Shown in pieces: positions 13,501-24,806 of a DNA stretch of 64,000 nt (within the stretch, counting starts at the first letter, position 1; every line of letters begins with the position of its first letter). The position numbers and the translations under genes were made by a program. Below the pieces are notes generated by a model that made no database searches, was not told the DNA's origin, and saw nothing but the letters and a program-made list of their open reading frames with translations. This DNA comes from Ottelia alismoides (taxonomy: Eukaryota; Streptophyta; Magnoliopsida; Alismatales; Hydrocharitaceae). The stretch is taken from the NCBI GenBank assembly GCA_037367405.1, contig JAZKJV010008271.1:1-64000 (forward strand), given 5' to 3'.

Positions 13501-14135
13501 GTCAAAGTGATGGAAACACAACCTTCATGGACAGAGATCCCGAGAAGGAGGTTCATATGGGATAAATAATTCACTGGACGACTTAGAGGATACTATCAGT
13601 TATTCCCTATTCCTATGTTGTACAACACGATAGTATCATAAGTGGTGAGGTAGAACATACATGTTCTTAATGGAGATCATAGCTCAAATTGGGTGGTGTA
13701 TAAATGTAGTATACACTTGATGACGATCCACCTATATGGGTGTGGATGTGAGGCCGCTTTCTATGAGATTTTCAGGCAAAATCTCTAGAGCACTCATGAA
13801 AATCCAAGTAGCATGGCTGAAATGTGTCAACCCGCATGAGCGACAAAAATTAGAAAATGTAATGTGAGATATGAGTCAGTGGTTTCACAAATAAAGGATT
13901 GGTTCGTAGGAATTATTATTCCTACGAACCTTTAGAAACTATATTCATATTCTATATGTTTTGGCTCAAAGTCGATAATACACCAAGTTTTATGTATTGT
14001 TTTTTGAGTTCCTTAAAGTGTCATCTTCAAGTTTCTTATCCCTTTTTTAATATTCATTATCTTTAATTTTGTTTTTGAATGTGTAGGGGATGAAAAGCGA
14101 TAGTTAAAAAAATAGTATTTGAAATAGTGGGGGAT

Positions 14136-14827
14136 TGTTGATATTTTATTATATTTCAAATACTTATTCTTATATCTTAATATTTTTATGAGTTTAATTG
14201 GATTCGAGAGCTCCATGCATGATTGTTAATAGACATTAAATCCCATGAATTTGAAGTTATTGTGCACATTATGAGAATTGTGACTTATATATTTGCATGG
14301 ATGATGCATGAGACTTATCTGCAAAAGAGATTTTAATATTTGGTATTACAATACCTTTTTATTGTTTCTTTTCAAATGATATTTTTCTTTATTTTGTAAT
14401 GTGTGCTTAATGAGGCACTAATTTCATGGTGTTAATGTTATCGAATGTTATGTTTATGGTATGTAACGTCCTCTTGATATTCTTGTATATAAATGGATCA
14501 ATAATACTTGTTTTAGAAATAATACAATATAACACAACTATTCTATCATCTCCATTCTTTCTGAGTGGGTCAACTTGAAGGAACGGTCTATTGTTTCTCA
14601 ATAGATCTCGATGTTGGTGCATGCACGCTCATTGAGATCTCATCATTATATCTTGGAGAGTAGTCGTACCAATACCGATTGCACCATCGAAATCCCTGTG
14701 AGGGTACGAATCTATTTATAAGGCCAGTGCATTTTGCACGCCTTGACAAGTTGGTCCACTGTGTCAAGTCTGGTATATAATATTTAACCATATTTATATT
14801 TATATTTATCTTATTATTTCACCTACA
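14136..14827 (+). repeat. 3' LTR of nested Copia element
   Basis: 692 bp, starting TGTTGATATT and ending near CACCTACA. Preceded by a polypurine tract. Confidence 0.8.
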
Positions 14828-15014
14828 CCACCCAAATTATATTATATAAGTTCTAATAATCTTAGATTGATTGTCACAATCAATCTCAATCAATCAAGAA
14901 CTCAACAAATCCCAATTAATCAAGATCCAATCAACATCCATCAAGATCCTAATGATATTTGTTCTTATCAAATCTCCTTTAAGGATTACATGTTAGAATG
15001 TAATTTTCAAATCA

Positions 15015-16177
15015 TAGTGCCATAAACTACCTAAAATGATTTCTATGATGGTCAAGCCATCATAGTTTGAAAAGATCTTATTAGTTGTATTGCATATAGA
15101 GTCTCAAATTGGCATATGGTGATGAATTAATGAGCCTTACAGATGGATGAATCATATAAAGGACTTCCTAATAATTATCCACAAAGATAGTAGTCCAAGT
15201 CATACATGTCTTGACATAATATGGACCCTGATCAGTCAACTCTAGATTCTTAATTTTTTTAACATTGACATTTTTATAATTGTCTACCCAACAGATATAT
15301 TATTATCCAATATATATTGACCATTTATTCCTATAAATAGGACTCCTAATGATTTTTGTTGAGACATAAGCCATATGTAATTCCAAAGCTCTCAAGCTCT
15401 TTGTGCTCTATGCCTTCTCCAGTGATCATATTCATTCACGAGCAAATTCTACGATCAACTATCTATAAGCTTGTGAATTCAAGATTATTGTTAAAAAAAC
15501 TAGTTCTTTTCAACATATTGTATATAGGATTTTGAGTTGTGGATCCCTTTTCGGTAAGAGGTAAAATATTATCTTAGGATTTTTCCAAGAAAGGATGCAG
15601 GTTGTATGTAAGGTTGTGCTACCCTCGGTTTCAAGTAGTGTGAGACGGTGAACGCAACCTTTCCAAGAAAGCTATGGGGAAACCTCGAACAAAGATCCGA
15701 TACATGGTTTTTACTTGCTTGGGTTTCCAAGTTATATCATTATGTACTTCGTAATTGGCATATCTATATTCATAGATCTTGTGGCTTATATTTTTAATTT
15801 ATTATCGGTATTGTGAATATGGTATATTGCACATTTCAAACACCACATCCCCCCCCCCCTTTCCTCAAAGTCACACAAGTCATCACGGGCTAATTAGTAG
15901 CAATGAATATGGATGGAAATTAGAATTCATCAAAATGCCACCAAAACTCATGAAAAACTATCTTTTTCGGTGCGAGCGATAGTAGAAGAAGCGTGCGAGA
16001 TGTAGCAGAGCAAAGTCAAGAAGCTCAACAAACGAGTGCATGTGTGATGCAAAGGAAGCTTGAAAGCTTCTTGGACTCTCACCCGCATTGCTCTTGGTGT
16101 TGTCACCAACAAGGATTGGATGAAGCTTTGGAATCTTTCAAATTGGTTAGAATGGAAACTTTTGACACCCAAGATCT

Positions 16178-16181
<4 letters not shown>
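15015..16181. other. Intergenic; possible LTR leader
   Basis: No gene recognised. A TATA-like CCTATAAATAG (15330-15340) followed by a pyrimidine-rich stretch (about 15385-15420) looks like the U3/R border of an unidentified LTR. A short C run lies near 15849. The 84-codon ORF ending in the downstream AT repeat is not credible. Confidence 0.3.

Positions 16182-16245
<64 letters not shown>
16182..16245. repeat. Long (AT)n microsatellite
   Basis: About 64 bp of uninterrupted AT repeat, the longest simple repeat in the window. Confidence 0.95.
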
Positions 16246-16248
<3 letters not shown>

Positions 16249-16799
16249 GTTAGGATGAGATCATATAGATAGCTTTCAATTCTAGCAAACTGTTAGTCAA
16301 GAAAGGTCATTTCCTTGGAATTCATGCACCATGTGATTTTCTAATTACGTTTATTCACATTTTTTATTAAATTAACCTAATTAGAAGAAGTCAATTGGAG
16401 TTAGTAAGAGCTCTTTAGATAATCAAGAAGATCCTCTACTTATTCAGAGTTTATATAAATTAGCTTTATATGTACATATGAAACTATTTTTTTCCTTTTC
16501 TAGAATTTTCTTCATAGACTTATTTATATACAAATGTAATATAATTATTTCAGTTTTATTTGGCAAGTGTTTTATGAAATTTCATTCTTTTATGTGATTT
16601 ATGATTGAATTTGCTTAGGAATCTAAGTAAAAATTTGAGTATAGTGTAGATAAATCACATATTCATTACGAGTATCCTACAATAGATGATTGATTATTGT
16701 TACAAAAGGTGGTCATTTTGTTATGTTCCTGAATAGATCAGGACGCTTATATGCATTGTAGGTGGATATTACCATCGATGTTACAACCATTTCCACTAT

Positions 16800-17075
16800 T
16801 TTTAGTGATAGATCACGACAAGCAGTGGCATCTCAAATTGGGACATCTAAGTGAGATAAGCATGAGTACCCTCGTCGGAAGAGGAATATTTGTCAGCCCG
16901 GGAATGGGCAAGTTAGACTTATATTAGCATTGTATACTTAGCAAGCAAACATAAAAGAGTTTTAGTACAGCCGAACATAGAACAAAGCATGCTTTAGATT
17001 GCATTCACTTTGATCTTTAGGAGTCATCTCAAGTACCCTCCAAAAGTGATGTGCAATACATGATGACCTTCATTG

Positions 17076-17114
<39 letters not shown>

Positions 17115-19460
17115 GAAAGATTTGAATTTATGCCATTATATCTAAAGATGGAGTGTTCACACACTTTAAGAAATGAAAGGCATTATTAGAGAAGCATCAT
17201 GTAAAGAAGATCAAAAGGTTGTGGATAGATAATGGCTTAGAATTATATTCTACAAAATTCAGTGATCTTTACAAAGATGAATGAATTGCTAGACATTGAA
17301 TGATCAGACATACTTCAAATCAAAATGACGTTGCAGAATGCATGAACAGAATTACACTAAAGAGAGATAGATGCATACTTAATTTTCAATGCTAGTTTGA
17401 CGAATAATTTTTGGAAAAGCAATAACTACTGCTGCATTCCTTGTCAACCAATCATCTTTGTCAATTTTGGACAACCTGACAGAAAAGAGGTGTGATATGG
17501 ACATCCACCTGATCATTCGGATTTGGAGATTTTTTTGCATATGCACATGTTATATACTTAAACCTAGATATGTTAAATGCATATTTATTAGTCATGCCTT
17601 TGGGGCAAATGGATATAGATTGTGGCATCGTATTTAGAATCATCTATATTATTCAATGAGAATGTTATTATATTCCATGAGTATGCCATCTTATCTCTCA
17701 AGAATAGTTATGTTATTCCTTTTTCCGAAGCAGATGCAGATGTGAGTACCAACAAGCATATGGATCTTGAGGTTGATACAGTCTCCGTCATGGTTATTTA
17801 TCCAACTAAATAGGCGATGTTGAGCACTACATCATGCACAAATGTGGATGGAGGCTAATCAAGCCCTCTTCCAGATATGCATACTCAGTATTTGTGTATG
17901 CAATATATGTTGTAGAGGAAACCGATGATACAGGAGAGCCAAGAAATTCTTTTAGAAGTTGTTTCATTATAGCACTCTTTGCAATGATGAATGAGGATAT
18001 AGATTCTTTTCATAAAAATCATACATGGGCTCTTGTTTCTTCACCATATGGATAAAAGGTCATTTGTTGCAAACTAGTCTATAAAAATAAAAAAAGGAAA
18101 CTCTAGAGTTGTGGATGTGAGACATAAGACAATACTAATTGCCAAAGGCTTTATCCTTTTGGAAGGTACTAACTACAATGATATATTATCATCTATTATA
18201 AACCACGCATCTACTCGGGTTCTTCTAGTGATTGTTGTTATGAATGACTCAGAGTTGGAGAATCTATATGTGAAAACAACCATCTTACATGGAGAACTTG
18301 AAGAGCATATTAGTAGTGTAAACTTGAAGTCTTTGAAGTGCAGGGAAAGGAACATCAAATATGATTATTAAAGAAATCTATTTATGGGTTGAAATATTCC
18401 CTAAGACAGTGGTACAAATACTTCAACTCGTTCATGGTTGCACAAGATTTTTCCAAGAGTAATTATGATGTTTGCATCTATTTTAGATTCATGGATAATA
18501 GCTCCTTTATTTTTTTATATTATTATATGTTGATGATATGTTGATAACCTCCAGAAATAAATCTGAAATGAATAGATTGGAGGCCTTATTTAGGGAAATA
18601 TTCAAGATGAAAGATCTTGGTGTAGCCAAGAAGATACTTGACATGGAAAATACATACAGATTGCAAGGCTGGTAAGTTGTGTTTGAGCCATAAGAGCTAC
18701 TGCAAAAGCTTTTGGAGTCTTTTTGGCTTGTCAGATGCCAAACCTAAAAAGATCCCACTCGACTCATGTTTCAAGATGTTCGCGGTGTTGTCTCCATAGA
18801 TGAAAGACAAGCATTAGTGTATGCCATGAGTTCCTTATAATAATGTTATTAGGAGTATCATGCATGCCATGATATGCATTCGCCCAGATATTGTCCATGC
18901 AATCAGTTTGTGAGTAGATATATTTCAATCTATGAAAATATTATTGGCATTCTTTGAAGTGGATTGTGAGATGTCTACAGAGTAGCATTGGTTTATGTCT
19001 TGAGTTTGGGAGCAGTTGTTGACTATGCAGGTGACCATGACAAAAGAAGATGCATGACATGTTATGTGCGGCTTCTTGAAAAGCAACCATGTAGCACATG
19101 GTGGCATTATTTACCAATTTACCACAGAAGCAGTGTGCATGGAGACAAGTGAAAGAATCAATGAAGTAGTTTGGTTGAGAGGATTATTTGTTGAACTCAA
19201 TCATGGTCGGAAGATAGTTGTCATTCACTGTGATAGTCAGAGTGACACACATCTGGCAAAGAACAAGATGTACCATGAAGGAACAAAGTAGATTGATGCT
19301 CGCTACCACTTCATTAGAGAAGTACTTACCTATGTCAATACTTTTGTGAAGAAGACCGCCACAGTAGACAATCCAACATATATGATGAACAAGGCCCTTT
19401 CTAGGATGTAAGGGTCTTGTTCGACATAGAGGATTTTCTTGCTCCTCCCAAGTTAAGTTC
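16800..19460 (+). pseudogene. Copia gag-pol remnant
   Basis: Read in shifting frames on the plus strand, polyprotein landmarks appear in Copia order. A pre-integrase segment (WHLKLGHLSE) lies near 16832. Integrase follows at about 17000-17400 with HFD, IDNG and NDVAECMNR around the catalytic acids. The reverse transcriptase active-site segment LLYVDDMLITS lies near 18520, and RNase H from about 19050 to 19400 contains GLFVELNHGRKIVVIHCDSQS. Many stops and frameshifts and an (ATT)n expansion within integrase show it is dead. I could not identify paired LTRs; 19460-20280 may include LTR debris. Confidence 0.8.
17075..17114. repeat. (ATT)n microsatellite inside the integrase remnant
   Basis: About 40 bp of ATT repeat at the place where the Copia integrase normally encodes F-I-D-D-Y-S-R. 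It interrupts the domain. Confidence 0.9.
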
Positions 19461-19915
19461 AAACAAGATGAATATTTGTTAAGATATGACTCGAAAACTC
19501 ACCCCAGTTAGGATCGGATATATTTTATAAATAGATATTGGCTTTCTCGACCTATGAAGGTGGTGCGAGGATGGAGCTCTCATGATATGGATTTTTGGAT
19601 CCGATCATAGATCATTTTGCCATGTACACTTTATATACTTATTTTAGGGTGAGGTATGATTATCAGAGAGTCTACTTCAGTGAGAATGACACCTCTTGTT
19701 GGTTTCAGTATCATGTATTCCCAATTTTCTACATAGTGAAATCTCTCTTTGCTTGGAGTTTTTCTTATTACACCAATAAGGTTTTTCCACATAAATGGTC
19801 ATCATCTCTATAAAAACCACTAAAATTTACATGCAAAATAGTATAATCACTTAATTGCTAAAAAAGGAGGATTTAATTGGATTAATAAAGATGGCGGTTA
19901 CGAAGGTGGTGACCA

Positions 19916-20005
19916 ATTCAATCTGCATCCCTCCATAAATGGTTTCTATTTTGGGATAATATTCAATCTGCATCCCTCCATAAATGGTTTCTATTTTGGG
20001 ATAAT
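19916..20005. repeat. 45-bp perfect tandem duplication
   Basis: Unit beginning ATTCAATCTGCATCCCTCC occurs at 19916-19960 and again at 19961-20005 without a difference, implying a recent duplication. Confidence 0.95.
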
Positions 20006-21100
20006 GCTCCATCTCCTCACGTACAAGAGAGTGAGAGTAAGAGAGAGAACTCTCTACACGCACAAGAGAGAGAAGAGAGATACAACCTTAGCACCTTCCT
20101 TTTCCTTGGTCGAGATAATCCGCATTCACCATCACCGGGTTGGGACGTCGTCTTTGGGTTGGTCGTGATCGAAGGTGAAGAGTGTTGTCGACCTAACCCT
20201 TGGAGCAGTCCTCTCGCGATACAGTATGTGTTCTATCACTCGTCATTCTCGATTTTCTATCTTGATCCATATGAAAAATATTTTGTAAATACTTCAAGTT
20301 CCTTGTAAAAGTACAATCCTGACCTGGATCTGATTATCGTTACCTTTTTTCATTGATTGGTATTGACAAATAGGAATCCTCTTATAAATTAGATGCAGGT
20401 TTTCGTGAAACTAATAAGGATATTTGAGTATCTTCCTTTGGATATATGCTTGTAAATCATCGATTCCCCCACCTCGAAGGGCATTTTCTCCTCTTATCAT
20501 AAATACATGTAGGAAGGTTTACATTCATGATTATATGTGAAGTAGTAAAAATATAGCTGTAATAAACTGCATAACAAGAAGCTATTAGTGGGTGTAAACC
20601 TGCAATGGTGCTTATCGCAATAAACTAAGCATCAATATATTTGTGAGACGGCCAATTGAATCATTTAGGAGTACATGCGCAACATAATAGGTCAAAAGGG
20701 TTTATGAGCAGGCGAATTGTATCGGGTGTTATTATGCGAGTACAAGAATAACACATTCACATACTAGCTACGGACATATATCTGCCTACTCGTTTCATTA
20801 TATTGTCATTATATCTCCTGGAACTCAACTGGATTATCTCATGTAATGCCTTCAATCTATCTGATTATTTCACCATGATAATTGGTGTGAATAAATACTT
20901 GCCACGTTATCCATATTACCAACCTCCCTTGTTCTAAATCTATAGCATGCCCTGGTTGTGAGTAACATTAGTATAATTTTAGTCTCAACGTTATCATATG
21001 CAATAAATATGTCAAAAAATAAGTGGGTTAATGGAATTAGCATAATCATGACACAATCTATAAGAATTTAGTGATTTGCTAAAATTTTAATATGATTGAT
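20006..21100. other. Intergenic; no gene seen
   Basis: A GAGA-rich leader-like stretch near 20027-20080 and moderately GC-rich DNA to about 20230 may be the end of an LTR. The rest is anonymous AT-rich sequence. Confidence 0.35.
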
Positions 21101-21940
21101 GGCACGATAACGGTAAGCGGAGCTAAGTGCTACGCCTCGTGGTGGGAGCCACCTCTAGAGTCTGAATACCGGATCCGATACAGACATCAATGGCCTAAAG
21201 GACAACACCTTCCGGAGGTGTCAGGTTCAGTAGAACTTAGTAGAAAGTCCACATATTGACTAAGCGTTGATGTCATCGCGATGTGTTTAATGTATGATCA
21301 AATGTGCAAGTGAAAGTCGCTAGTGCCAACGGAGGGTATAATGGACCAACTTAGCTATAAGAGTGAGTTTTAAGTATATGTGTGCACTATAGAGCATCGT
21401 TGCTGAGAAGGTATGAAACCCTTATAAGTTTATGGATAGAACTGCACCATCATACTTCTTATTAATTTTATCAAGCCATTCTCGCATTTTTGTATCTTCT
21501 TTAAAGCATGCTAAGTTGTTTGGCTTACGAGCATTTTTGTCGCTCATGTGGTTTGCCCTGCCGCAGGTTCCTTGGAGCAGTAGCGTATTGAAGCAGTTGA
21601 GTGGCTAACGGAAGATTAGACATTTCCTCTTGGTAGTGATAGTTTTCTTTTCCATTGTCTTTTCTTTTGATCTACCCAAGGAACATTATGAGTTATTCTT
21701 TTCTGGTTATTTCTCTTTGCCAATGAGGTCTTTTGAGGGAGGCGACTTTAGTCTTCGATTATGTCAAGCTACTCATTGATGATATCCATTTATTTGAAGT
21801 ATCGCAAGCGATTCATTTTTTATAATTTCGATCGTCTTTTAAATTGTGGATTTGATATGCAAGTGTAACTCTCGGATCTGACGTGTCATGTTGTTTTGTC
21901 ATGCTTCCGCTGGTCACACGGATCTGGGACGTTACAATCT
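21100..21940 (+). mobile_element. Possible Ty3/gypsy LTR remnant
   Basis: Composition and phrases such as the segment around 21530-21600 (GAGCATTTTTGTCGCTCATG, then CTGCCGCAGGTTCCTTGGAG) and the end ATCTGGGACGTTACA near 21926-21940 recall Tekay/Del-type gypsy LTRs. No pol domain or primer-binding site is attached, so this is a weak call. Confidence 0.3.
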
Positions 21941-22599
21941 TTGTGTGGTTGCTTATAGAATGTTGGTGTGCTTGGATCTTTTCTCAACAAATACCTTGTA
22001 AAAAGACTTGTCCTAATGGTTCCCTTGTTCTTTTCATTCCCTATTACACATTGGTTACGAAGTATCCTAAATTTTCTTATAACAACGAATTTGATACCAT
22101 CATTTAAGTTCAAGTCAATTCAATTAAGGTTCACTCACGTTCAATTTGGACTATTAAGAGAAACTTTTGCGCCTTATATTCTCATTTTTTAACTTCAAAA
22201 TTTCAATTAAGATATGCTTAGTTGAATTGAACCCTTTATTTTTAAAAAAAAATATCGACGACGGATAAGTACTAGTAACGAAACGTGTATGATTTCCATA
22301 TACACGTTTTCGATATATTTATTTTTAAATCAAATCTTAAACAAACTTTAACGAGTCAAATCTGAAATATTTAACAAGAGAATTTTTAACAAGTCATTAT
22401 CTCCTATACAACGAAGAGGAGCCCCTAAACTTTTGTCCTAATTTTCCATTTCATTATTGTTTCACGAGAGAAGGTACCTTTTCTTCTCCAAAGCGAAACT
22501 CGCTATTGTGAGGATTAATCTCTCTCTTCTTGCAAGGGTACCTTCTCAAAAAATCCACTAATCAATTTGCCGCGAATGACTATTTTTCTAATCCAATTA
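21941..22599. other. Intergenic; no gene seen
   Basis: AT-rich. The two overlapping ORFs on opposite strands at 21883-22192 have no recognisable motif. Confidence 0.4.
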
Positions 22600-22607
22600 C
22601 ACTTAAA

Positions 22608-24231
22608 TAGGGGTATCAGAAAATTCTCAAGTTCGACTCACTCAGATTTAGTTCGCTAAAAGTTCGATACAGATTCGGTTCAGAAATAAACGAATCGAAC
22701 ATGAACATAAGTTTAAGCTCGATTAAATAAAAGAACCGAACCTAAAAATCATAGGCACACTCATAGTTCGTTCATTAAAATCTCAATAAATGCATAAGTG
22801 GACCTTATTTTGAGATGAGTGGACTTTGTCTGAAGATAAGTGAATATTTACATGATAAGTAGATTGGGATTTTTACCCGGCAGAGCCTATAATCTTTTCA
22901 AATTACCTCTACGACCTTTGAAACAACGTAATTCCTCCCCTGACCTCGTAAACTTGCTCCGTCTTACCCAACAAACCTTGCCGTCAATTTTAACTATATC
23001 TGAGTCAAATACCCAGGTTAGTCTTGAGTTAATCTAACCAATTTACCATCGAACGGTTAGGATTAGCCAAAATATAAAAAAATAGGGAAAATCCTGCTCT
23101 TGCGGGGGGTGAAGCAGCGGGAGTCAGGCGGAGGGCCTCCAGTGGGGTGGAGCTCCGTCGTCGGCGGGAACGAGGGGGAGGGGCTCCATCGGGAGGGGGG
23201 CGAAGCAGCGAAGGAGGGGGGCGCAGGGAGAAGCAGCGAGGGGGGGGGGGGGCTCCATCGCCGGGGGGGGAGGGGGAGCTCCATCGTCGGCGGGAGGGGG
23301 GCGAAGCAGCGGAGGAGGGGGTGGGGGGCTCCATCGTCAGGGGGGAGGGGGAGCTCCATCGTCGGCGGGAGTGGGGGGGCGAAGCAGCGGAGGAGGGGGT
23401 GGGCGACTCCATCGGCAGCAGGGGGCTTCATCGTCGGCGGGCAGGGGGGAGGGGGGCCCATGTGCGGGCGAAGCAGCAGCGACAGGGGGGCGAAGCAGCA
23501 GCGGGGGGCTCCATCGGCGGGGGGGGGGGTGGGGTCGGCTCCATTGGCGGCGTGGGAGGGGGCAAGCAGCAGCTGCAGAGGAGGGGCCTCCATCGTCGGC
23601 TGGCCGAGGGGGCAGGGAGTAGCAATCGTCAGGGCGCGGGGGGGAGGGGGAGCAGCAACCGCAGTGTCTGTAGGGTAAGGGTTAGCAAGTTTACAAGGTC
23701 GGGGGAGGAATTACGATGTTTCAAAGGTCGTAGAGGTAATTTGAAAAGATTATAGGGTCTGCCGGATAAAAATCCCAAATAGATTTTATCTCGGTATAAA
23801 CTATTCCGAAATAATAATCACATCATAATTACAACATCCATCATCTATATATCTAACGTTTTTCCTTCTGTCCTCAAATCAACAAAACAAGTATAAACCT
23901 TACTTATGCATATCCCAATGTTATTCCTTATTCTTATCTGAATGGATATTAAAATATATTATAAATATACTTTTTTTTTTCAAAAAGACGAATCTTTATT
24001 GATCCAAGTTTTTCAAAAGATCAATAAGAGAAAGACTGAATGAATATTTATTCAAATTATAAACATACACACAATTTCTCCCTTTCATTAGATAATTCTC
24101 AAGTTTGATACTCGCTTAGGATCGATTCAATTAAATAGAAAATCAAACCTGAACACAAATATGCTCAATTAAATAATGAACCGAATCAAAAAAATGTACG
24201 TTCTCTCATGTTCAGTTCTTTTACACCCCTG
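22608..24231. mobile_element. hAT-type non-autonomous element with nested MULE
   Basis: Begins TAGGGGTATCAG and ends with the inverse of CAGGGGTGTAAAAG, the usual YAGGG ends of hAT elements, and is flanked by a perfect 8-bp duplication CACTTAAA (22600-22607 and 24232-24239). Both outer parts contain TTCGATTC/GAACCGAA-type inverted words. Without the 911-bp MULE inside it would be about 0.7 kb. No coding region. Confidence 0.8.
22866..23776. mobile_element. Non-autonomous MULE with G-rich cargo (Pack-MULE-like)
   Basis: Terminal inverted repeats of about 110 bp begin GGGATTTTTACCCGGCAG at the left and mirror at the right (GATTATAGGGTCTGCCGG, then ATAAAAATCCC). A 9-bp target duplication, AAGTAGATT versus AAATAGATT (22857-22865, 23777-23785), matches Mutator behaviour. 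The interior (about 23100-23660) is extremely G-rich and internally repetitive, with recurring GCTCCATCG and GGCGAAGCAGCG words. The long ORFs read from it on both strands are low-complexity Gly/Arg or Pro/Ser strings, so I call none of them genes. Confidence 0.85.
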
Positions 24232-24239
24232 CACTTAAA

Positions 24240-24806
24240 TAAGGGATTTTCCCCTAAACGTCACAGCTAATCTTGATTATTATGTGAAGATCTATATAAT
24301 CTTACTCTATTTAACGCATGGCCCATGTTCAAGGGTTTTGGTGTGATTTGCAAGAGTTGATTATGTAATTTCAAAAATCATGAAGGACAAGATTTTGGGG
24401 TGCATCATGCAAAAGACCCTTAAATAATCAGAAACGCCCATTGAGGACAAATCTAGGAACCAAAGTCGTACCAGCAGTCCATTTCATTCTCTCATCAAAA
24501 AGCTTTAAAAAATTGGAAAAGGGCAATAAAGTCATGGGACTAATAAAAGTGCCAAGTCATCATCCATTGGAAAAATTATAAAAAGGGTGTCCCACCTCCC
24601 TAATGTTCTCATAGCGAATTTAGACTGCTGCCTCAAATTAAGATTTACAGTACAAGTAACCCAAAGAGGAAGTAACAGTGACAGCCAAGCTACCTAACTT
24701 TGCCTACCAACACCCAAAAAGGATCCAACCTCCCCTTCATCTCCCTGACTCCACTTGGGTACCCACTTGAAGAAAAATTTGCTTCTTCTCCATGTTGCTG
24801 AGGACA
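24240..24806 (-). other. 3' flank of the X8-domain gene
   Basis: No other gene seen. The part next to the stop codon (down to about 24650) is presumably the 3' untranslated region on the minus strand. The poly(A) site could not be fixed. Confidence 0.4.

Larger units (their letters stand above)
11551..14827 (+). mobile_element. Decayed Copia LTR retrotransposon, nested in an older LTR
   Basis: Two LTRs of 687 and 692 bp, alignable throughout, bound a 1.9-kb interior. The 3' LTR begins TGTTGATATTTTATT right after a purine tract (AGTGGGGGAT, near 14126-14135). The interior keeps only the end of the polyprotein, so most of gag-pol has been deleted. The flanks match neighbouring parts of the repeat at 4057-4509, which shows the insertion was inside the right LTR of that element. 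The 5-bp duplication is ambiguous. Confidence 0.8.
4057..15014 (-). mobile_element. Short LTR retrotransposon derivative with two nested elements
   Basis: Two direct copies of a roughly 455-bp LTR-like repeat lie at 4057-4509 and at 11276-15014, the latter split by a Copia insertion. On the minus strand the right copy ends CTGTACCA, followed by a 6-nt spacer and a 12-nt match to the initiator tRNA-Met primer-binding site (11258-11269). The minus-strand purine-rich stretch next to the left copy (about 4510-4527) fits a polypurine tract. Removing the CACTA insertion leaves an interior of only about 0.5 kb, so this is a non-autonomous TRIM-like or deleted element of about 1.4 kb with no coding region. 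I could not match the outer 5-bp duplication, consistent with age. Confidence 0.6.

Noticed and set aside
15993..16247. 84-codon ORF ending in a Tyr-Ile repeat
   Set aside because: Its last third is the translated (AT)n microsatellite; no motif in the rest.
23029..23755. Six overlapping ORFs of 65-202 codons on both strands
   Set aside because: Low-complexity readings of a G-rich repeat in a MULE; no start context, splice or domain support.
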